From positions 298,778 through 362,777 of the forward strand of contig NZ_FNOS01000002.1 in assembly GCF_900107115.1 (NCBI RefSeq): a DNA stretch of 64,000 nt, read 5' to 3'. This DNA is from Salimicrobium album. GTDB lineage: Bacteria > Bacillota > Bacilli > Bacillales > Halobacillaceae. Under the pieces are notes generated by a model. It saw only the letters and a list, made by a program, of their open reading frames with translations. It ran no database searches and was not told the origin of the DNA. Positions 1 to 10,393 of this stretch are shown piece after piece. Position numbers and translations under genes: made by a program. Within the stretch, counting starts at the first letter, position 1; the number at the start of each line of letters is the position of its first letter.

Positions 1-710
1 AGGTGGTGGAAAAGTCTGCAGGAATACTTTCTGACCTTACCAATTACACCTCTATCATTCTCGGGCCGGAAGTTTTCGAAACCAGACTTAAACAAATCCA
101 GATTACTCCCCTGTCTCATGAAAAAGCTGTAGCAGTGCTCGTTACCAACACGGGTCATGTGGAACACCGCGTGTTTTCAACACCGGTGGAGATTAAAGCG
201 ACTGATCTTGAGAAAATGGTCAATATCCTTAACGAGCGTTTGAAAGGCGTGGCTTTGATTGAAGTGCCCGAGAGATTGAACAGAGAAATTTTTTCTCTTT
301 TGAAAGAGCATGCCGAACACTTCAATGATGCTTTCATGTACCTTCGTGCAGCTTTGGCCAATGATAACTCCGCCAAGCTCTACGTAGGGGGAAAGACCAA
401 TATTCTGATGCAGCCCGAATTCAAGGACATAGACAGGATAAGGTCTATTATGTCCATGATTGAAGAGGAAAAGGATATTGCCAGCCTTTTGAAAACGAGC
501 GATAAGGGTATTCAGACAATGATCGGTCATGAAAATCCTTTCATTGCCCTTCAGCACTGCAGTATCATTACCGCTAATTACTACCTCGGGAATCAGCAGG
601 TGGGGACACTGGCTCTGCTCGGGCCGACCCGTATGGAATACAACCGCGTAGTAACGTTAGTGGAAGAACTGTCCAGACACATGACGGAAACCTTCAGGGA
701 ATGGTATTAA
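1..710 (+). CDS. hrcA: Heat-inducible repressor HrcA, C-terminal part (5' end outside window)
   Basis: HrcA binds CIRCE operators and represses class I heat-shock genes. The 235 or so visible residues correspond to the GAF-like core and C-terminus of the usual roughly 340-residue protein: a segment reading SDLTNYTSIILGP, then VLVTNTGHVE, and near the end LLGPTRMEYNRVV, all hallmarks of HrcA. The reading frame is open to the window edge, so the winged-helix DNA-binding domain and the true start lie upstream; the GTG codons at 3-8 are internal. It is followed after 96 bp by grpE in the classic hrcA-grpE-dnaK-dnaJ order. No CIRCE element (TTAGCACTC-N9-GAGTGCTAA) is visible in the window; it would be expected upstream of hrcA. 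Confidence 0.96.
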   Translation, partial: VVEKSAGILSDLTNYTSIILGPEVFETRLKQIQITPLSHEKAVAVLVTNTGHVEHRVFSTPVEIKATDLEKMVNILNERLKGVALIEVPERLNREIFSLLKEHAEHFNDAFMYLRAALANDNSAKLYVGGKTNILMQPEFKDIDRIRSIMSMIEEEKDIASLLKTSDKGIQTMIGHENPFIALQHCSIITANYYLGNQQVGTLALLGPTRMEYNRVVTLVEELSRHMTETFREWY

Positions 711-742
711 ACGAAGGTTCCGCTTGTTGCTGTCACTTTCTT

Positions 743-770
743 TTGTGATGGTGTTTATATGTGTTATATT
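743..770 (+). promoter_or_regulatory. Candidate sigma-A promoter before grpE
   Basis: TTGTGA (743-748) and TATATT (765-770) are separated by 16 bp in the hrcA-grpE gap. The -35 is imperfect. It could give HrcA-independent expression of grpE-dnaK, but readthrough from hrcA is equally possible. Confidence 0.3.
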
Positions 771-806
771 CAGTAACGGTGAGAATAACCCTGGGAGGTG
801 GCCTTC

Positions 807-1352
807 ATGGCAGAAGAAGAAAAAGACACTAATACTGTTATGAACGAATCGGATGGGACAGAAGAAAACCCTGAAGATATAGTGTCCGAATACACAGAAG
901 AGCAGACAGAACTGGAGAAAGTCGAGCAGGAAAGAGACGAAATCCAGGAAAGAATGCTTCGTGTACAGGCGGATTTCGACAACTTCCGTCGGCGTACACA
1001 GAAAGAAAAAGAGATGGATCGTAAATACAGATCCCAGTCTCTCACAGAAGAATTGATCCCTGTCCTGGATAACTTTGAGCGTGCTTTACAGACAGAAGTT
1101 AAAGAAGAATCCGCTCAAGGGTTTGTCGACGGGATGAAAATGGTATATAACCAATTGTGGAGCGCTCTTGAAAAAGAGGGTGTGGAAGTAATAAGTGCCC
1201 AGGGAGAAACGTTCGACCCTCATGTGCATCAGGCAATGATGCAGGTGGAGGAAGAGGGTTATGAATCAAACGTGGTCGTCGATGTACTTCAGACCGGTTA
1301 CAAACTGAATGACCGCGTGATTCGCCCTGCTATGGTAAAAGTAAACCAATAA
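807..1352 (+). CDS. grpE: Nucleotide exchange factor GrpE
   Basis: GrpE releases ADP from DnaK in the cytoplasmic DnaK-DnaJ-GrpE chaperone cycle. The 181-residue product has the expected acidic, low-complexity N-terminus (about residues 1-45), a long coiled-coil helix containing VQADFDNFRRR, and the C-terminal beta domain with FDPHVHQAM and GYKLNDRVIRPAMVKV, the family signature. The ATG at 807 was chosen because GGGAGGTG ends 6 bp upstream; an in-frame GTG at 798 lies inside that ribosome binding site. dnaK follows after 30 bp. Confidence 0.97.
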   Translation: MAEEEKDTNTVMNESDGTEENPEDIVSEYTEEQTELEKVEQERDEIQERMLRVQADFDNFRRRTQKEKEMDRKYRSQSLTEELIPVLDNFERALQTEVKEESAQGFVDGMKMVYNQLWSALEKEGVEVISAQGETFDPHVHQAMMQVEEEGYESNVVVDVLQTGYKLNDRVIRPAMVKVNQ

Positions 1353-3215
<1,863 letters not shown>

Positions 3216-3223
3216 GAAAGATC

Positions 3224-3266
3224 AAAAAAGTCAAAGTCAGGATTTTCTTGGCTTTGACTTTTTTCA
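3224..3266 (+). terminator. Rho-independent terminator after dnaK
   Basis: A 13-bp perfect inverted repeat, AAAAAAGTCAAAG (3224-3236) and CTTTGACTTTTTT (3252-3264), ends in a T run. It lies just after the dnaK stop and should separate dnaK from dnaJ. Confidence 0.85.
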
Positions 3267-3306
3267 ACAGAATGAACATGTCAGTGCAGGGTAAACTGGA
3301 AGAGGT

Positions 3307-3333
3307 AATCCGCCTGTAAGGCGGATTTTCTTT
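3307..3333 (+). terminator. Second terminator-like hairpin between dnaK and dnaJ
   Basis: AATCCGCC (3307-3314) pairs with GGCGGATT (3320-3327) around a 5-nt loop, followed by TTCTTTC. It is a tandem backup to the hairpin at 3224-3266. Confidence 0.6.
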
Positions 3334-3343
3334 CGGACGCCGG

Positions 3344-3372
3344 TTGAAGGAAGGGACATATCGTTCTATAAT
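3344..3372 (+). promoter_or_regulatory. Sigma-A promoter for dnaJ
   Basis: TTGAAG (3344-3349), a 17-bp spacer and a perfect TATAAT (3367-3372) lie downstream of both terminators and 36 bp before the dnaJ start, so dnaJ appears to have its own transcript. Confidence 0.65.
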
Positions 3373-3407
3373 TATGCTTGTAACAGAGTTCGGGAGAGTG
3401 ATGGAAT

Positions 3408-4529
3408 TTGAGTAAACGAGATTATTATGAGGTCCTTGGGATTTCCCAGGATGCTTCAAAACAGGATATTAAAAAAGCTTATCGCAAACTCGCCAGAAAA
3501 TACCACCCTGATGTAAGCGAAGAAGAAGGGGCTCAGGAGAAGTTTAAAGAAGTAAAAGAAGCTTATGAAACACTGAGCGATGATCAGAAAAGATCTCAGT
3601 ATGATCAGTTTGGCCATGAAGGTCCTGGCATGGGTCAGGGAGGATTCGGCGGAGCTGAAGACTTCGGAGGTTTCAGTGACATTTTCGATATGTTCTTCGG
3701 CGGTGGGGGACGCAGACGCGACCCGAACGCCCCGAGAAGAGGTAATGACCTGCAGTATACGATGACTCTTGAATTCGAAGAAGCGATCTTCGGCAAGAGT
3801 ACGGATGTAGAGATTCCACGGGAAGAAGAATGTGACACTTGTGACGGTTCAGGCGCCAAGCCTGGCACTTCTCCGGAAACGTGCCCTCATTGTCAGGGGG
3901 CAGGGCAGATTAACCAGGAACAGAATACGCCGTTCGGCAGAGTCGTTAATCGCCGCGTTTGTCATCACTGCCAGGGATCCGGAAAAATCGTTAAAGAAAA
4001 ATGTGCGACCTGTGGCGGAAACGGCCGGGTAACCAAAACAGATTCCATCCATCTGGACATTCCTGCAGGTGTGGATGAAGGCCAGCAGGTACGGATTCCA
4101 GGAAAAGGAGAAGCAGGTGTCAACGGCGGTCCTGCCGGGGATCTGTATGTAGTTATCCAGGTCAAACGTCACGAATTCTATGAACGTGACGGCGATCACA
4201 TTTTCTGTGAAGTGCCACTCACATTTGCTCAGGCCGGGCTCGGTGACGAAATCGAAGTGCCGACCCTGCACGGAAAAGTTATGCTGAAGATTCCTGCAGG
4301 AACGCAGACAGGCAAAACCTTCCGCTTGAAAGGGAAAGGTTCCCCTAACGTTCATGGCCGCGGCCACGGTGACCAGCATGTTAAAATAAGAGTGGTTACT
4401 CCTAAAAACCTGACGGACAGACAGAAAGAACTGCTCCGTGAATTCAACGAAATCAGCGGGAATGAGACAGCCGAAGAACAGCATGGAAACTTTTTCGAAA
4501 GAATGAAACGTGCTTTTAAAGGTGAATAA
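3408..4529 (+). CDS. dnaJ: Co-chaperone DnaJ (Hsp40)
   Basis: DnaJ delivers substrates to DnaK and stimulates its ATPase. The 373-residue type I protein has a J domain (residues 1-70, HPD at 33-35), a Gly/Phe-rich linker ([12 protein letters not shown]), four CxxCxGxG-type zinc repeats ([32 protein letters not shown]) and C-terminal substrate-binding domains. The start codon is TTG at 3408, giving the conserved [11 protein letters not shown]; the upstream GGGAGAG is a modest ribosome binding site. Two hairpins and a promoter-like sequence separate it from dnaK, unlike a simple co-transcribed dnaKJ. Confidence 0.98.
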   Translation: MSKRDYYEVLGISQDASKQDIKKAYRKLARKYHPDVSEEEGAQEKFKEVKEAYETLSDDQKRSQYDQFGHEGPGMGQGGFGGAEDFGGFSDIFDMFFGGGGRRRDPNAPRRGNDLQYTMTLEFEEAIFGKSTDVEIPREEECDTCDGSGAKPGTSPETCPHCQGAGQINQEQNTPFGRVVNRRVCHHCQGSGKIVKEKCATCGGNGRVTKTDSIHLDIPAGVDEGQQVRIPGKGEAGVNGGPAGDLYVVIQVKRHEFYERDGDHIFCEVPLTFAQAGLGDEIEVPTLHGKVMLKIPAGTQTGKTFRLKGKGSPNVHGRGHGDQHVKIRVVTPKNLTDRQKELLREFNEISGNETAEEQHGNFFERMKRAFKGE

Positions 4530-4561
4530 TTTTGTGTAAATATAATGCTCGATGTAAGATA

Positions 4562-4587
4562 GGAAGGAGGAGCTCCTCCTTCCATTT
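4562..4587 (+). terminator. Perfect 22-bp palindrome after dnaJ, possible terminator
   Basis: Positions 4562-4583 form a perfect palindrome with half-site GGAAGGAGGAG. It is followed by only a short ATTT, so termination would be weak. The left arm also reads as a near-ideal Shine-Dalgarno sequence but no start codon follows at a useful distance. Confidence 0.45.
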
Positions 4588-4718
4588 ACATGGAGTATTT
4601 TGTTTTATGGCGTGTTCAAAGGGAAGTGTCGATAAAGACCGCTTTCAAATACGGTCCGTGATAAAACACTCTCTGTTATATTTTTGGAAGATAAATGAGG
4701 AAAGAGCAGGTGGAGGAA

Positions 4719-5669
4719 ATGAATTGGTCCGAAATTAGTATACATACAACAAATGAAGCGGTAGAACCGGTTTCAAACCTCCTGCAGGAATCCGGGGCAG
4801 GCGGAGTAGTGATCGAGGACCCGTCGGATCTTGAAAAATATGCCGCAAGATTCGGGGAAATCTATGATCTGGATCCTTCAAATTATCCGAAAGATGGTGT
4901 TATCGTTAAAGCATATTTGCCCGAGAGTTCTTCATCGCCGGAGGTTATAAAAGAGATTGAGGCCTCAGTGGCGTCTCTTACCGATTATGGCATTGACATT
5001 GGATATAATGAAATTACTGTAGCGGTAATAAAGGAAGAGGACTGGGCAAACTCCTGGAAAAAATACTATAAACCGGTAAAAATATCCGAAAAAATCACAA
5101 TTGCACCGACCTGGGAAGATTATGAAGCGGACACAACGGAAGAACTTGTAATTGAGATGGATCCCGGCATGGCATTCGGAACCGGAACACACCCCACTAC
5201 GGCTCTCAGTATGCAGGCGCTGGAGAAATATATTAGAGATGGGGACGTGGTACTTGATGTCGGCGCAGGGTCCGGTATCCTCAGTGTAGGAGCCGTGCTT
5301 CTGGGAGCCGATCACGTACATGCGTTTGATCTGGATGAGATAGCGGTCCAGAGTACCAGAAACAATGCACAGTTGAACGGTGTAGAGGACAGGGTGAAAG
5401 CGAAAGAAAACAACCTTCTGGAAGGCGTCACACAGGAGGCGGATGTCATCGTCGCCAATATACTTGCGGAGATCATCGTCAAGTTTCCAAATGACGCCTT
5501 CTCGTTGCTGAAGCCGGGCGGTTATTTTATAACATCCGGAATTATAAAAGGAAAAAAAGACCTCGTACGTAACAGCCTGGAGGAAGCCGGATTCGAAATC
5601 GTGGAAACGACTAACATGAAAGACTGGGTTTCCTATACGGCAAGACGTCCGCTGCAGGAGGACGGATGA
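4719..5669 (+). CDS. prmA: Ribosomal protein L11 methyltransferase PrmA
   Basis: PrmA transfers methyl groups from S-adenosylmethionine to ribosomal protein L11. The product of about 316 residues has an N-terminal ferredoxin-like substrate domain (WSEISIHTTNEAVEPVSN) and a Rossmann methyltransferase domain with DPGMAFGTGTHPTT and VLDVGAGSGILSVGA. The ATG at 4719 matches the MKWSE-type start of relatives; GGTGGAGG lies only 2 nt before it, so the in-frame ATG at 4695 (eight residues longer, weak GGAAG upstream) remains possible. The stop overlaps the rsmE start in an ATGA, indicating coupled translation. Confidence 0.96.
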   Translation: MNWSEISIHTTNEAVEPVSNLLQESGAGGVVIEDPSDLEKYAARFGEIYDLDPSNYPKDGVIVKAYLPESSSSPEVIKEIEASVASLTDYGIDIGYNEITVAVIKEEDWANSWKKYYKPVKISEKITIAPTWEDYEADTTEELVIEMDPGMAFGTGTHPTTALSMQALEKYIRDGDVVLDVGAGSGILSVGAVLLGADHVHAFDLDEIAVQSTRNNAQLNGVEDRVKAKENNLLEGVTQEADVIVANILAEIIVKFPNDAFSLLKPGGYFITSGIIKGKKDLVRNSLEEAGFEIVETTNMKDWVSYTARRPLQEDG

Positions 5670-6412
5670 TGCAAAGGTACTTTGCAGGACGTGACAACTG
5701 GTATGAAGACAGAGTGAAGATCACCGGTCCGGATGTGCATCATATACGGAAAGTTATGAGAATGGCCCCTGGAGATACAGTGACAGTAGTTCACCCTGAT
5801 AAGAAAGCCTTTGAGGCGGAAATAACAGAGATAGATGAGGAAGTATACTGCGTACTGAAGTATCCGCTCGAAACCGATCCGGAACTTCCCCAGAAAGTGA
5901 CTATCGTGCAGGCAATCGGAAAATCCGACAAGGTGGAGTGGGTCGTGCAAAAAGGCACGGAACTGGGGATGACGGAAATGATTCCTTTTCAGGCTGGGCG
6001 GTCCGTGGCAAAATGGGATGAAAAAAGGCAGCAGAAAAAAGTGGAAAGATGGAATAAAATTGCCAAGGAAGCTGCTGAACAATCGGAAAGATTGATGATC
6101 CCCGAAGTTAAATCGGTGGCATCCTTAAAGCAGGTCATCGAGTGGACGGAGGGGTTCGGGCATCTGTTGTTCGCTTATGAAAACGAAGCCCGGGAAGAGA
6201 CGGAATCACGGTTGTCCAAGTACATCAGAAAAGTGGACCCCGGTGAGAGCGTCTGTCTGGTTATAGGCCCGGAAGGCGGATTCACTCCGGAAGAAGTTTC
6301 CGTGCTTAACGGGGCATTTTTTCAACCGGTGCGGCTCGGCCGTCGCATTTTAAGAATGGAAACAGCTGCTTTATATTTCCTCTCTGCCCTGTCGTATGAA
6401 TGGGAAGAATAA
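5666..6412 (+). CDS. rsmE: 16S rRNA (uracil1498-N3)-methyltransferase RsmE
   Basis: RsmE is a SPOUT-class enzyme methylating U1498 of 16S rRNA. The 248-residue protein shows an N-terminal PUA-like domain (MQRYFAG to about residue 70), a middle segment VEWVVQKGTELGMTEMIPF, and the knotted C-terminal cofactor site with VIGPEGGFTPEE and RLGRRILRMETAAL. It overlaps prmA by 4 bp; AGGAGG precedes the two adjacent ATG codons at 5666 and 5669. In B. subtilis mtaB (yqeV) follows; here it does not. Confidence 0.96.
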   Translation: MMQRYFAGRDNWYEDRVKITGPDVHHIRKVMRMAPGDTVTVVHPDKKAFEAEITEIDEEVYCVLKYPLETDPELPQKVTIVQAIGKSDKVEWVVQKGTELGMTEMIPFQAGRSVAKWDEKRQQKKVERWNKIAKEAAEQSERLMIPEVKSVASLKQVIEWTEGFGHLLFAYENEAREETESRLSKYIRKVDPGESVCLVIGPEGGFTPEEVSVLNGAFFQPVRLGRRILRMETAALYFLSALSYEWEE

Positions 6413-6488
6413 GAAAACGCTTTTCTTTTGATTTGAAAACAGTTACTATGGAATTAGATGTACGAACAAGCTGAAAAGGAGATGTATT

Positions 6489-7157
6489 ATGAGCACACTG
6501 GCAAAGATGATTGACCATACACAGCTTAAACCCGAAACAACGAAGGAAAAAATCGAACAGATATGCGAAGAAGCAAAAGAGTATGATTTCGCTTCTGTCT
6601 GTGTAAATCCATACTGGGTTTCTTACTGCAACGAACAGTTGAAAGATACAGATGTAATGGTTTGTACGGTTATCGGCTTCCCGCTTGGCGCATCTACAAC
6701 AGAAGTTAAAGTATATGAAACAAAAACGGCGATTGAACATGGTGCCGAAGAGGTGGACATGGTCATCAATGTAGGGGAACTGAAAAGCGGCAACACGGAA
6801 GCGGTACAAAAAGATATCGAGGCTGTCGTGGAAGCCGCAGCCGGTAAAGCCACTGTAAAAGTGATTATTGAAACCGCTCTTCTTGAAAATGAAGAAAAAG
6901 TCACAGCTTGCGAACTTGCTAAACAGGCCGGTGCTGATTACGTGAAGACCTCTACCGGTTTTTCGGGTGGAGGAGCCACACTGGAAGACGTTTCTCTTAT
7001 GAGGGAGACAGTCGGCGACGACATGGGAGTCAAAGCATCAGGCGGCGTAAAAGATTACGAAGATGCAAAACAGATGATTGATGCCGGAGCTACGAGAATT
7101 GGAGCGAGTTCCGGAATTGCGATCATTCAGGGGAAAGAAGGCACATCTGATTATTAA
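6489..7157 (+). CDS. deoC: Deoxyribose-phosphate aldolase DeoC
   Basis: DeoC cleaves 2-deoxyribose 5-phosphate to glyceraldehyde 3-phosphate and acetaldehyde in deoxynucleoside catabolism. The 222-residue TIM-barrel protein carries the motifs [28 protein letters not shown], and the Schiff-base lysine region [10 protein letters not shown] plus [16 protein letters not shown] lies 9 bp before the ATG. It stands between rsmE and rpsU, where B. subtilis carries mtaB and yqeW, so it may be a local insertion or replacement; no other deo genes are adjacent. A weak TTGAAA-N16-TAGATG promoter candidate is at 6433-6460. Confidence 0.97.
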   Translation: MSTLAKMIDHTQLKPETTKEKIEQICEEAKEYDFASVCVNPYWVSYCNEQLKDTDVMVCTVIGFPLGASTTEVKVYETKTAIEHGAEEVDMVINVGELKSGNTEAVQKDIEAVVEAAAGKATVKVIIETALLENEEKVTACELAKQAGADYVKTSTGFSGGGATLEDVSLMRETVGDDMGVKASGGVKDYEDAKQMIDAGATRIGASSGIAIIQGKEGTSDY

Positions 7158-7171
7158 GAGCAGAGTGCTTG

Positions 7172-7200
7172 TTGACCTGATGAATTTGGTGTAATATAAT
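7172..7200 (+). promoter_or_regulatory. Sigma-A promoter for rpsU-yqeY
   Basis: TTGACC (7172-7177), 17 bp, then a perfect TATAAT (7195-7200). This near-consensus promoter suits a ribosomal protein gene. Confidence 0.8.
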
Positions 7201-7205
7201 TGACA

Positions 7206-7230
7206 AAGATATGGGGTCTGTCCATATCTT
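7206..7230 (+). promoter_or_regulatory. Stem-loop at the 5' end of the rpsU leader
   Basis: A perfect 9-bp inverted repeat, AAGATATGG (7206-7214) and CCATATCTT (7222-7230) with a 7-nt loop, starts about where transcription from the promoter at 7172-7200 should begin. It could stabilise the mRNA, serve as an attenuator (a loose T-rich stretch follows) or be a binding site for an autoregulator. The function is inferred only from position. Confidence 0.55.
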
Positions 7231-7267
7231 GAACTAGTTTTGTTTGTTTCGGAGGGAGGGAAGTAAT

Positions 7268-7441
7268 ATGTCTAAGACCACTCGCGTACGCAAAAACGAA
7301 TCTTTAGAGGATGCTCTTCGTCGTTTCAAGAAAGACGTATCTAAAAGCGGTACTCTGGCTGAGGCTCGTAAGCGTGAATATTACGATAAGCCAAGCGTTC
7401 GTCGTAAGAAAAAATCCGAGGCAGCAAGAAAGCGCAAGTAA
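7268..7441 (+). CDS. rpsU: 30S ribosomal protein S21
   Basis: S21 is a small basic protein of the 30S subunit that takes part in translation initiation. The 57-residue sequence begins [20 protein letters not shown] and ends in a run of Lys/Arg, as in the family. GGAGGGAGGGAAG precedes the ATG at 7268; an upstream TTG at 7244 in frame lies before that ribosome binding site and is not used. It is followed after 29 bp by yqeY, as in B. subtilis. Confidence 0.97.
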   Translation: MSKTTRVRKNESLEDALRRFKKDVSKSGTLAEARKREYYDKPSVRRKKKSEAARKRK

Positions 7442-7470
7442 GTGTTCTGTGAAGAGGGTGTAGAGATAAA

Positions 7471-7917
7471 ATGACTATTTCTGAACGTCTTACAGAGGAC
7501 ATGAAAGTCGCTATGAAAGCCAGGGATAAAAAAAGACTTGGCGTTATCCGTATGGTGCGATCGTCCATGCAGAACGAAGCGATAAAACTCGGTAAGAATG
7601 ATCTGACGGAAGAAGAGGAACTGACGGTTTTATCGCGTGAGGTAAAACAAAGGAAAGATTCCCTCCAAGAATTTAAACAAGCTGGTCGGGATGACCTTGT
7701 AAGTGACCTTCGGGAAGAAATCAACATTCTAAACGACTATCTGCCGAAGCAGTTGACGGAAGAAGAGTTGGAGGCTGTAGTCTCCGAAACCATTAATGAA
7801 GTCGATGCTTCCGGTAAAAGCGACATGGGTAAAGTAATGTCTGCCGTTATGCCTAAAGTAAAAGGAAAAGCGGACGGCACCCAGGTCAATAAAGAAGTTA
7901 TGAAGCAATTATCATAA
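7471..7917 (+). CDS. yqeY: GatB/YqeY domain-containing protein
   Basis: YqeY resembles the C-terminal domain of the amidotransferase subunit GatB, which contacts tRNA; its own cellular role is not settled. The 148-residue helical protein shows the family features: [20 protein letters not shown] at the start, an [12 protein letters not shown] segment, [14 protein letters not shown] in the middle and a C-terminal [14 protein letters not shown] motif. It forms a two-gene unit with rpsU and ends at a strong terminator. Confidence 0.93.
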   Translation: MTISERLTEDMKVAMKARDKKRLGVIRMVRSSMQNEAIKLGKNDLTEEEELTVLSREVKQRKDSLQEFKQAGRDDLVSDLREEINILNDYLPKQLTEEELEAVVSETINEVDASGKSDMGKVMSAVMPKVKGKADGTQVNKEVMKQLS

Positions 7918-7926
7918 ACAAAGAAA

Positions 7927-7955
7927 AGGCCTCTCAGAAACGAGAGGTCTTTTTT
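7927..7955 (+). terminator. Terminator after rpsU-yqeY
   Basis: AGGCCTCTC (7927-7935) pairs with GAGAGGTCT (7942-7950; one G-T pair) around a 6-nt loop, followed by TTTTT. Confidence 0.88.
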
Positions 7956-7966
7956 CATAAATTCCC

Positions 7967-7993
7967 TGAAACGTTTTCACAGCTACATACGTA
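7967..7993 (+). promoter_or_regulatory. Sigma-W-type (ECF) promoter before the NfeD-floA operon
   Basis: TGAAAC (7967-7972), a 17-bp spacer and CGTA (7990-7993) match the known B. subtilis sigma-W consensus TGAAAC-N16/17-CGTA. In B. subtilis the orthologous yqeZ-yqfAB operon is a sigma-W target. The NfeD start codon is 27 bp downstream. Confidence 0.75.
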
Positions 7994-8020
7994 TAAGATA
8001 TAAGTGAGACGAAAGGGGGG

Positions 8021-9361
8021 ATGACGGTGAGCGTGATCAGGAAATGGAAAAGCTTCATATTGCTCTTTCCATTTCTGCTTATGTTATTAGCTCCTGTCTC
8101 CGTGGAAGCGGCGGGCGAGGTGTATGTAGTTCCTGTTGAAGAAACGGTGGAGAAAGGTATGGCCTCGTTTATCGACAGAGCAATAACTGAAGCGGAAGAT
8201 GCGGGGGCGAAGCAACTTATATTCGAAATCGATACCCCGGGCGGACGCGTGGATGCAGCGAACGAGATAGGGGAGTATTTAACCGATACTGACGTCCCGA
8301 CCGCTGCCTACGTCACTAGTCGTGCGTACTCTGCCGGCTCTTATATAGCTTTGAATATGGATGAGATCTATATGAAATCCCAGTCGACCATGGGGGCCTC
8401 CGGAGTCATTAATTCGGACGGAACAGCAGCCGATAAAAAAGCCCAGTCAGCCTGGATATCAGCTATGACTGCGGCAGCAGAGAATACCGGTAGGGACCCT
8501 TTGTATGCAAAAGCCATGGCGGATAAAAGTATAGACTTACCCGAGTATGGAGCTCCGAAGGGAGAGTTTCTTACATTGACCCCTGCACAGGCAGTAGAGG
8601 TGGGGTATTCTTCAGAAACGCTTTCCAGTATGGACGCTGTCGTTAAGAAACTCGGGTTTGAGCCTTCCGATACCGTGAGGGTTGAGCCTACATTTTCCGA
8701 AAATCTTGCCAGATTCCTGACAAACCCTGCGGTCGTACCTATATTGTTATCGCTTGCAAGCTTAGGGCTTATAGCGGAAATATATACTCCGGGCTTTGGT
8801 ATTCCCGGTTCTATAGGTATTATGTCGCTTGTCCTTTTCTTTTATGGGCACGTAATCGCCGGACTTGCAGGACTTGAAGCGATCATTCTGCTTGTAGCGG
8901 GAATAGCGCTTATTATCGCAGAGATCTTCCTGCCGGGAGGAATTGCCGGGATTGGAGGAGCGGTCGCTATTGTGGCTTCGCTTCTCATGTCCGGCCAGGA
9001 CCTCGGACACATGGCTTTCAGCATCGGAATAGCCGTTCTCGTTACTATCGTAGCGTCAGTTCTGCTCTTTAAATTTGTCGGTTTCCAGAACAACTTCTTT
9101 AAAAAAATTGTTCTGAGCGATTCCACAAATACTTCGGAAGGCTACGTTTCGTCCCGAAGCAGACTGGAACTGATAGGCGAGACAGGCGAAAGTCTGACCC
9201 CTCTCCGTCCTTCCGGGTCTGGAGTTTTCGGAGACGAAAGGCTGGATGTAGTGAGTGAAGGGTCATTTATTCAGGCAGGTACAGGAATCAAAATCGTGAA
9301 AGTGGAAGGGTCAAGAATTGTAGTACGGGAAATTGGAGATAATAAGGAGGAAAAATCATGA
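8021..9361 (+). CDS. yqeZ: NfeD-family membrane protein with ClpP-class serine protease domain (YqeZ-like)
   Basis: Long-form NfeD proteins pair with flotillins and are implicated in membrane homeostasis. The 446-residue protein has an N-terminal signal peptide or anchor (residues 7-30), a ClpP/SppA-like domain with [13 protein letters not shown] and the serine motif [13 protein letters not shown] (Ser near residue 105), a cluster of about four membrane segments (roughly 235-350) and a C-terminal NfeD OB-fold ([11 protein letters not shown]). The stop overlaps the floA start in ATGA. The sigma-W-like promoter just upstream suggests induction by cell-envelope stress, as known for this operon in B. 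subtilis. Confidence 0.93.
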   Translation: MTVSVIRKWKSFILLFPFLLMLLAPVSVEAAGEVYVVPVEETVEKGMASFIDRAITEAEDAGAKQLIFEIDTPGGRVDAANEIGEYLTDTDVPTAAYVTSRAYSAGSYIALNMDEIYMKSQSTMGASGVINSDGTAADKKAQSAWISAMTAAAENTGRDPLYAKAMADKSIDLPEYGAPKGEFLTLTPAQAVEVGYSSETLSSMDAVVKKLGFEPSDTVRVEPTFSENLARFLTNPAVVPILLSLASLGLIAEIYTPGFGIPGSIGIMSLVLFFYGHVIAGLAGLEAIILLVAGIALIIAEIFLPGGIAGIGGAVAIVASLLMSGQDLGHMAFSIGIAVLVTIVASVLLFKFVGFQNNFFKKIVLSDSTNTSEGYVSSRSRLELIGETGESLTPLRPSGSGVFGDERLDVVSEGSFIQAGTGIKIVKVEGSRIVVREIGDNKEEKS

Positions 9362-10350
9362 CGTTACAGGAATTAATGCCATTAATCATCGTTGGAATCA
9401 TTATTATTGCTTTAGCTGTACTGTTCACTTTCATCCCCGTGATGCTGTGGATCAGCGCACTGGCTGCAGGGGTCAAGATCAGTATATTCAGTCTTGTGGG
9501 TATGAGATTAAGACGGGTAACTCCCGCCAGAGTCATCAACCCTCTGATCAAAGCTCATAAAGCCGGTCTTGATATTAATACGAACCAGCTCGAGAGCCAC
9601 TACCTGGCCGGGGGTAATGTGGACAGGGTGGTCAATGCGCTTATTGCCGCGCACCGTGCAAACATAGAACTGACTTTCGAGCGATGTGCAGCGATCGACC
9701 TGGCCGGCCGGGATGTACTGGAAGCTGTTCAGATGAGTGTTAACCCTAAAGTGATAGAGACTCCTTTCATCGCCGGTGTGGCTATGGACGGTATTGAAGT
9801 GAAAGCGAAAGCCCGTATCACGGTCAGGGCTAATATCGACCGGCTCGTAGGGGGTGCCGGGGAGGACACGATTATCGCACGTGTCGGAGAAGGTATCGTT
9901 TCTACTATCGGTTCCAGTGAGAACCACAATAAAGTGCTTGAGAATCCGGATTCGATTTCCAAAAACGTTCTCGGAAAAGGGCTTGATGCAGGTACGGCTT
10001 TCGAGATTCTCTCGATTGATATTGCCGATATAGACATCGGTAAGAACATCGGAGCCATTCTGCAGACGGACCAGGCAGAAGCTGATAAAAATATCGCTCA
10101 GGCGAAAGCGGAAGAACGAAGAGCGATGGCTATCGCCCAGGAGCAGGAAATGCGCGCCCGTGTTCAGGAAATGCAGGCGAAAGTGGTCGAAGCGGAAGCG
10201 GAAGTACCACAGGCTCTTGCAGAGGCGTTGCGTTCCGGAAAAATGGGAGTTATGGATTATATGAACTACCAGAACATTGATGCGGATACCGACATGAGAA
10301 AAACGTTAGGTACTACCGGAGAAACGGATGACGAGGACAACGGCAAGTAA
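9358..10350 (+). CDS. floA: Flotillin-like protein FloA
   Basis: FloA scaffolds functional membrane microdomains. The 330-residue protein has an N-terminal membrane hairpin (residues 7-50), the characteristic [13 protein letters not shown] and [12 protein letters not shown] segments, a PHB-like middle region, and an Ala/Glu-rich coiled coil (about 235-290) with [12 protein letters not shown] and [24 protein letters not shown] lies just upstream of the ATG, which overlaps the end of the NfeD gene by 4 bp. Together with the next gene this reproduces the yqeZ-yqfA-yqfB arrangement of B. subtilis. Confidence 0.97.
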   Translation: MTLQELMPLIIVGIIIIALAVLFTFIPVMLWISALAAGVKISIFSLVGMRLRRVTPARVINPLIKAHKAGLDINTNQLESHYLAGGNVDRVVNALIAAHRANIELTFERCAAIDLAGRDVLEAVQMSVNPKVIETPFIAGVAMDGIEVKAKARITVRANIDRLVGGAGEDTIIARVGEGIVSTIGSSENHNKVLENPDSISKNVLGKGLDAGTAFEILSIDIADIDIGKNIGAILQTDQAEADKNIAQAKAEERRAMAIAQEQEMRARVQEMQAKVVEAEAEVPQALAEALRSGKMGVMDYMNYQNIDADTDMRKTLGTTGETDDEDNGK

Positions 10351-10393
10351 TTGGACCTCATTTTCAAGCTTTTGAAGAAAGAGGTGATGATCA

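Noticed and set aside
1-710. hrcA as a truncated pseudogene
   Set aside because: The frame is open to the window edge and the sequence is intact; the missing part lies outside the window.
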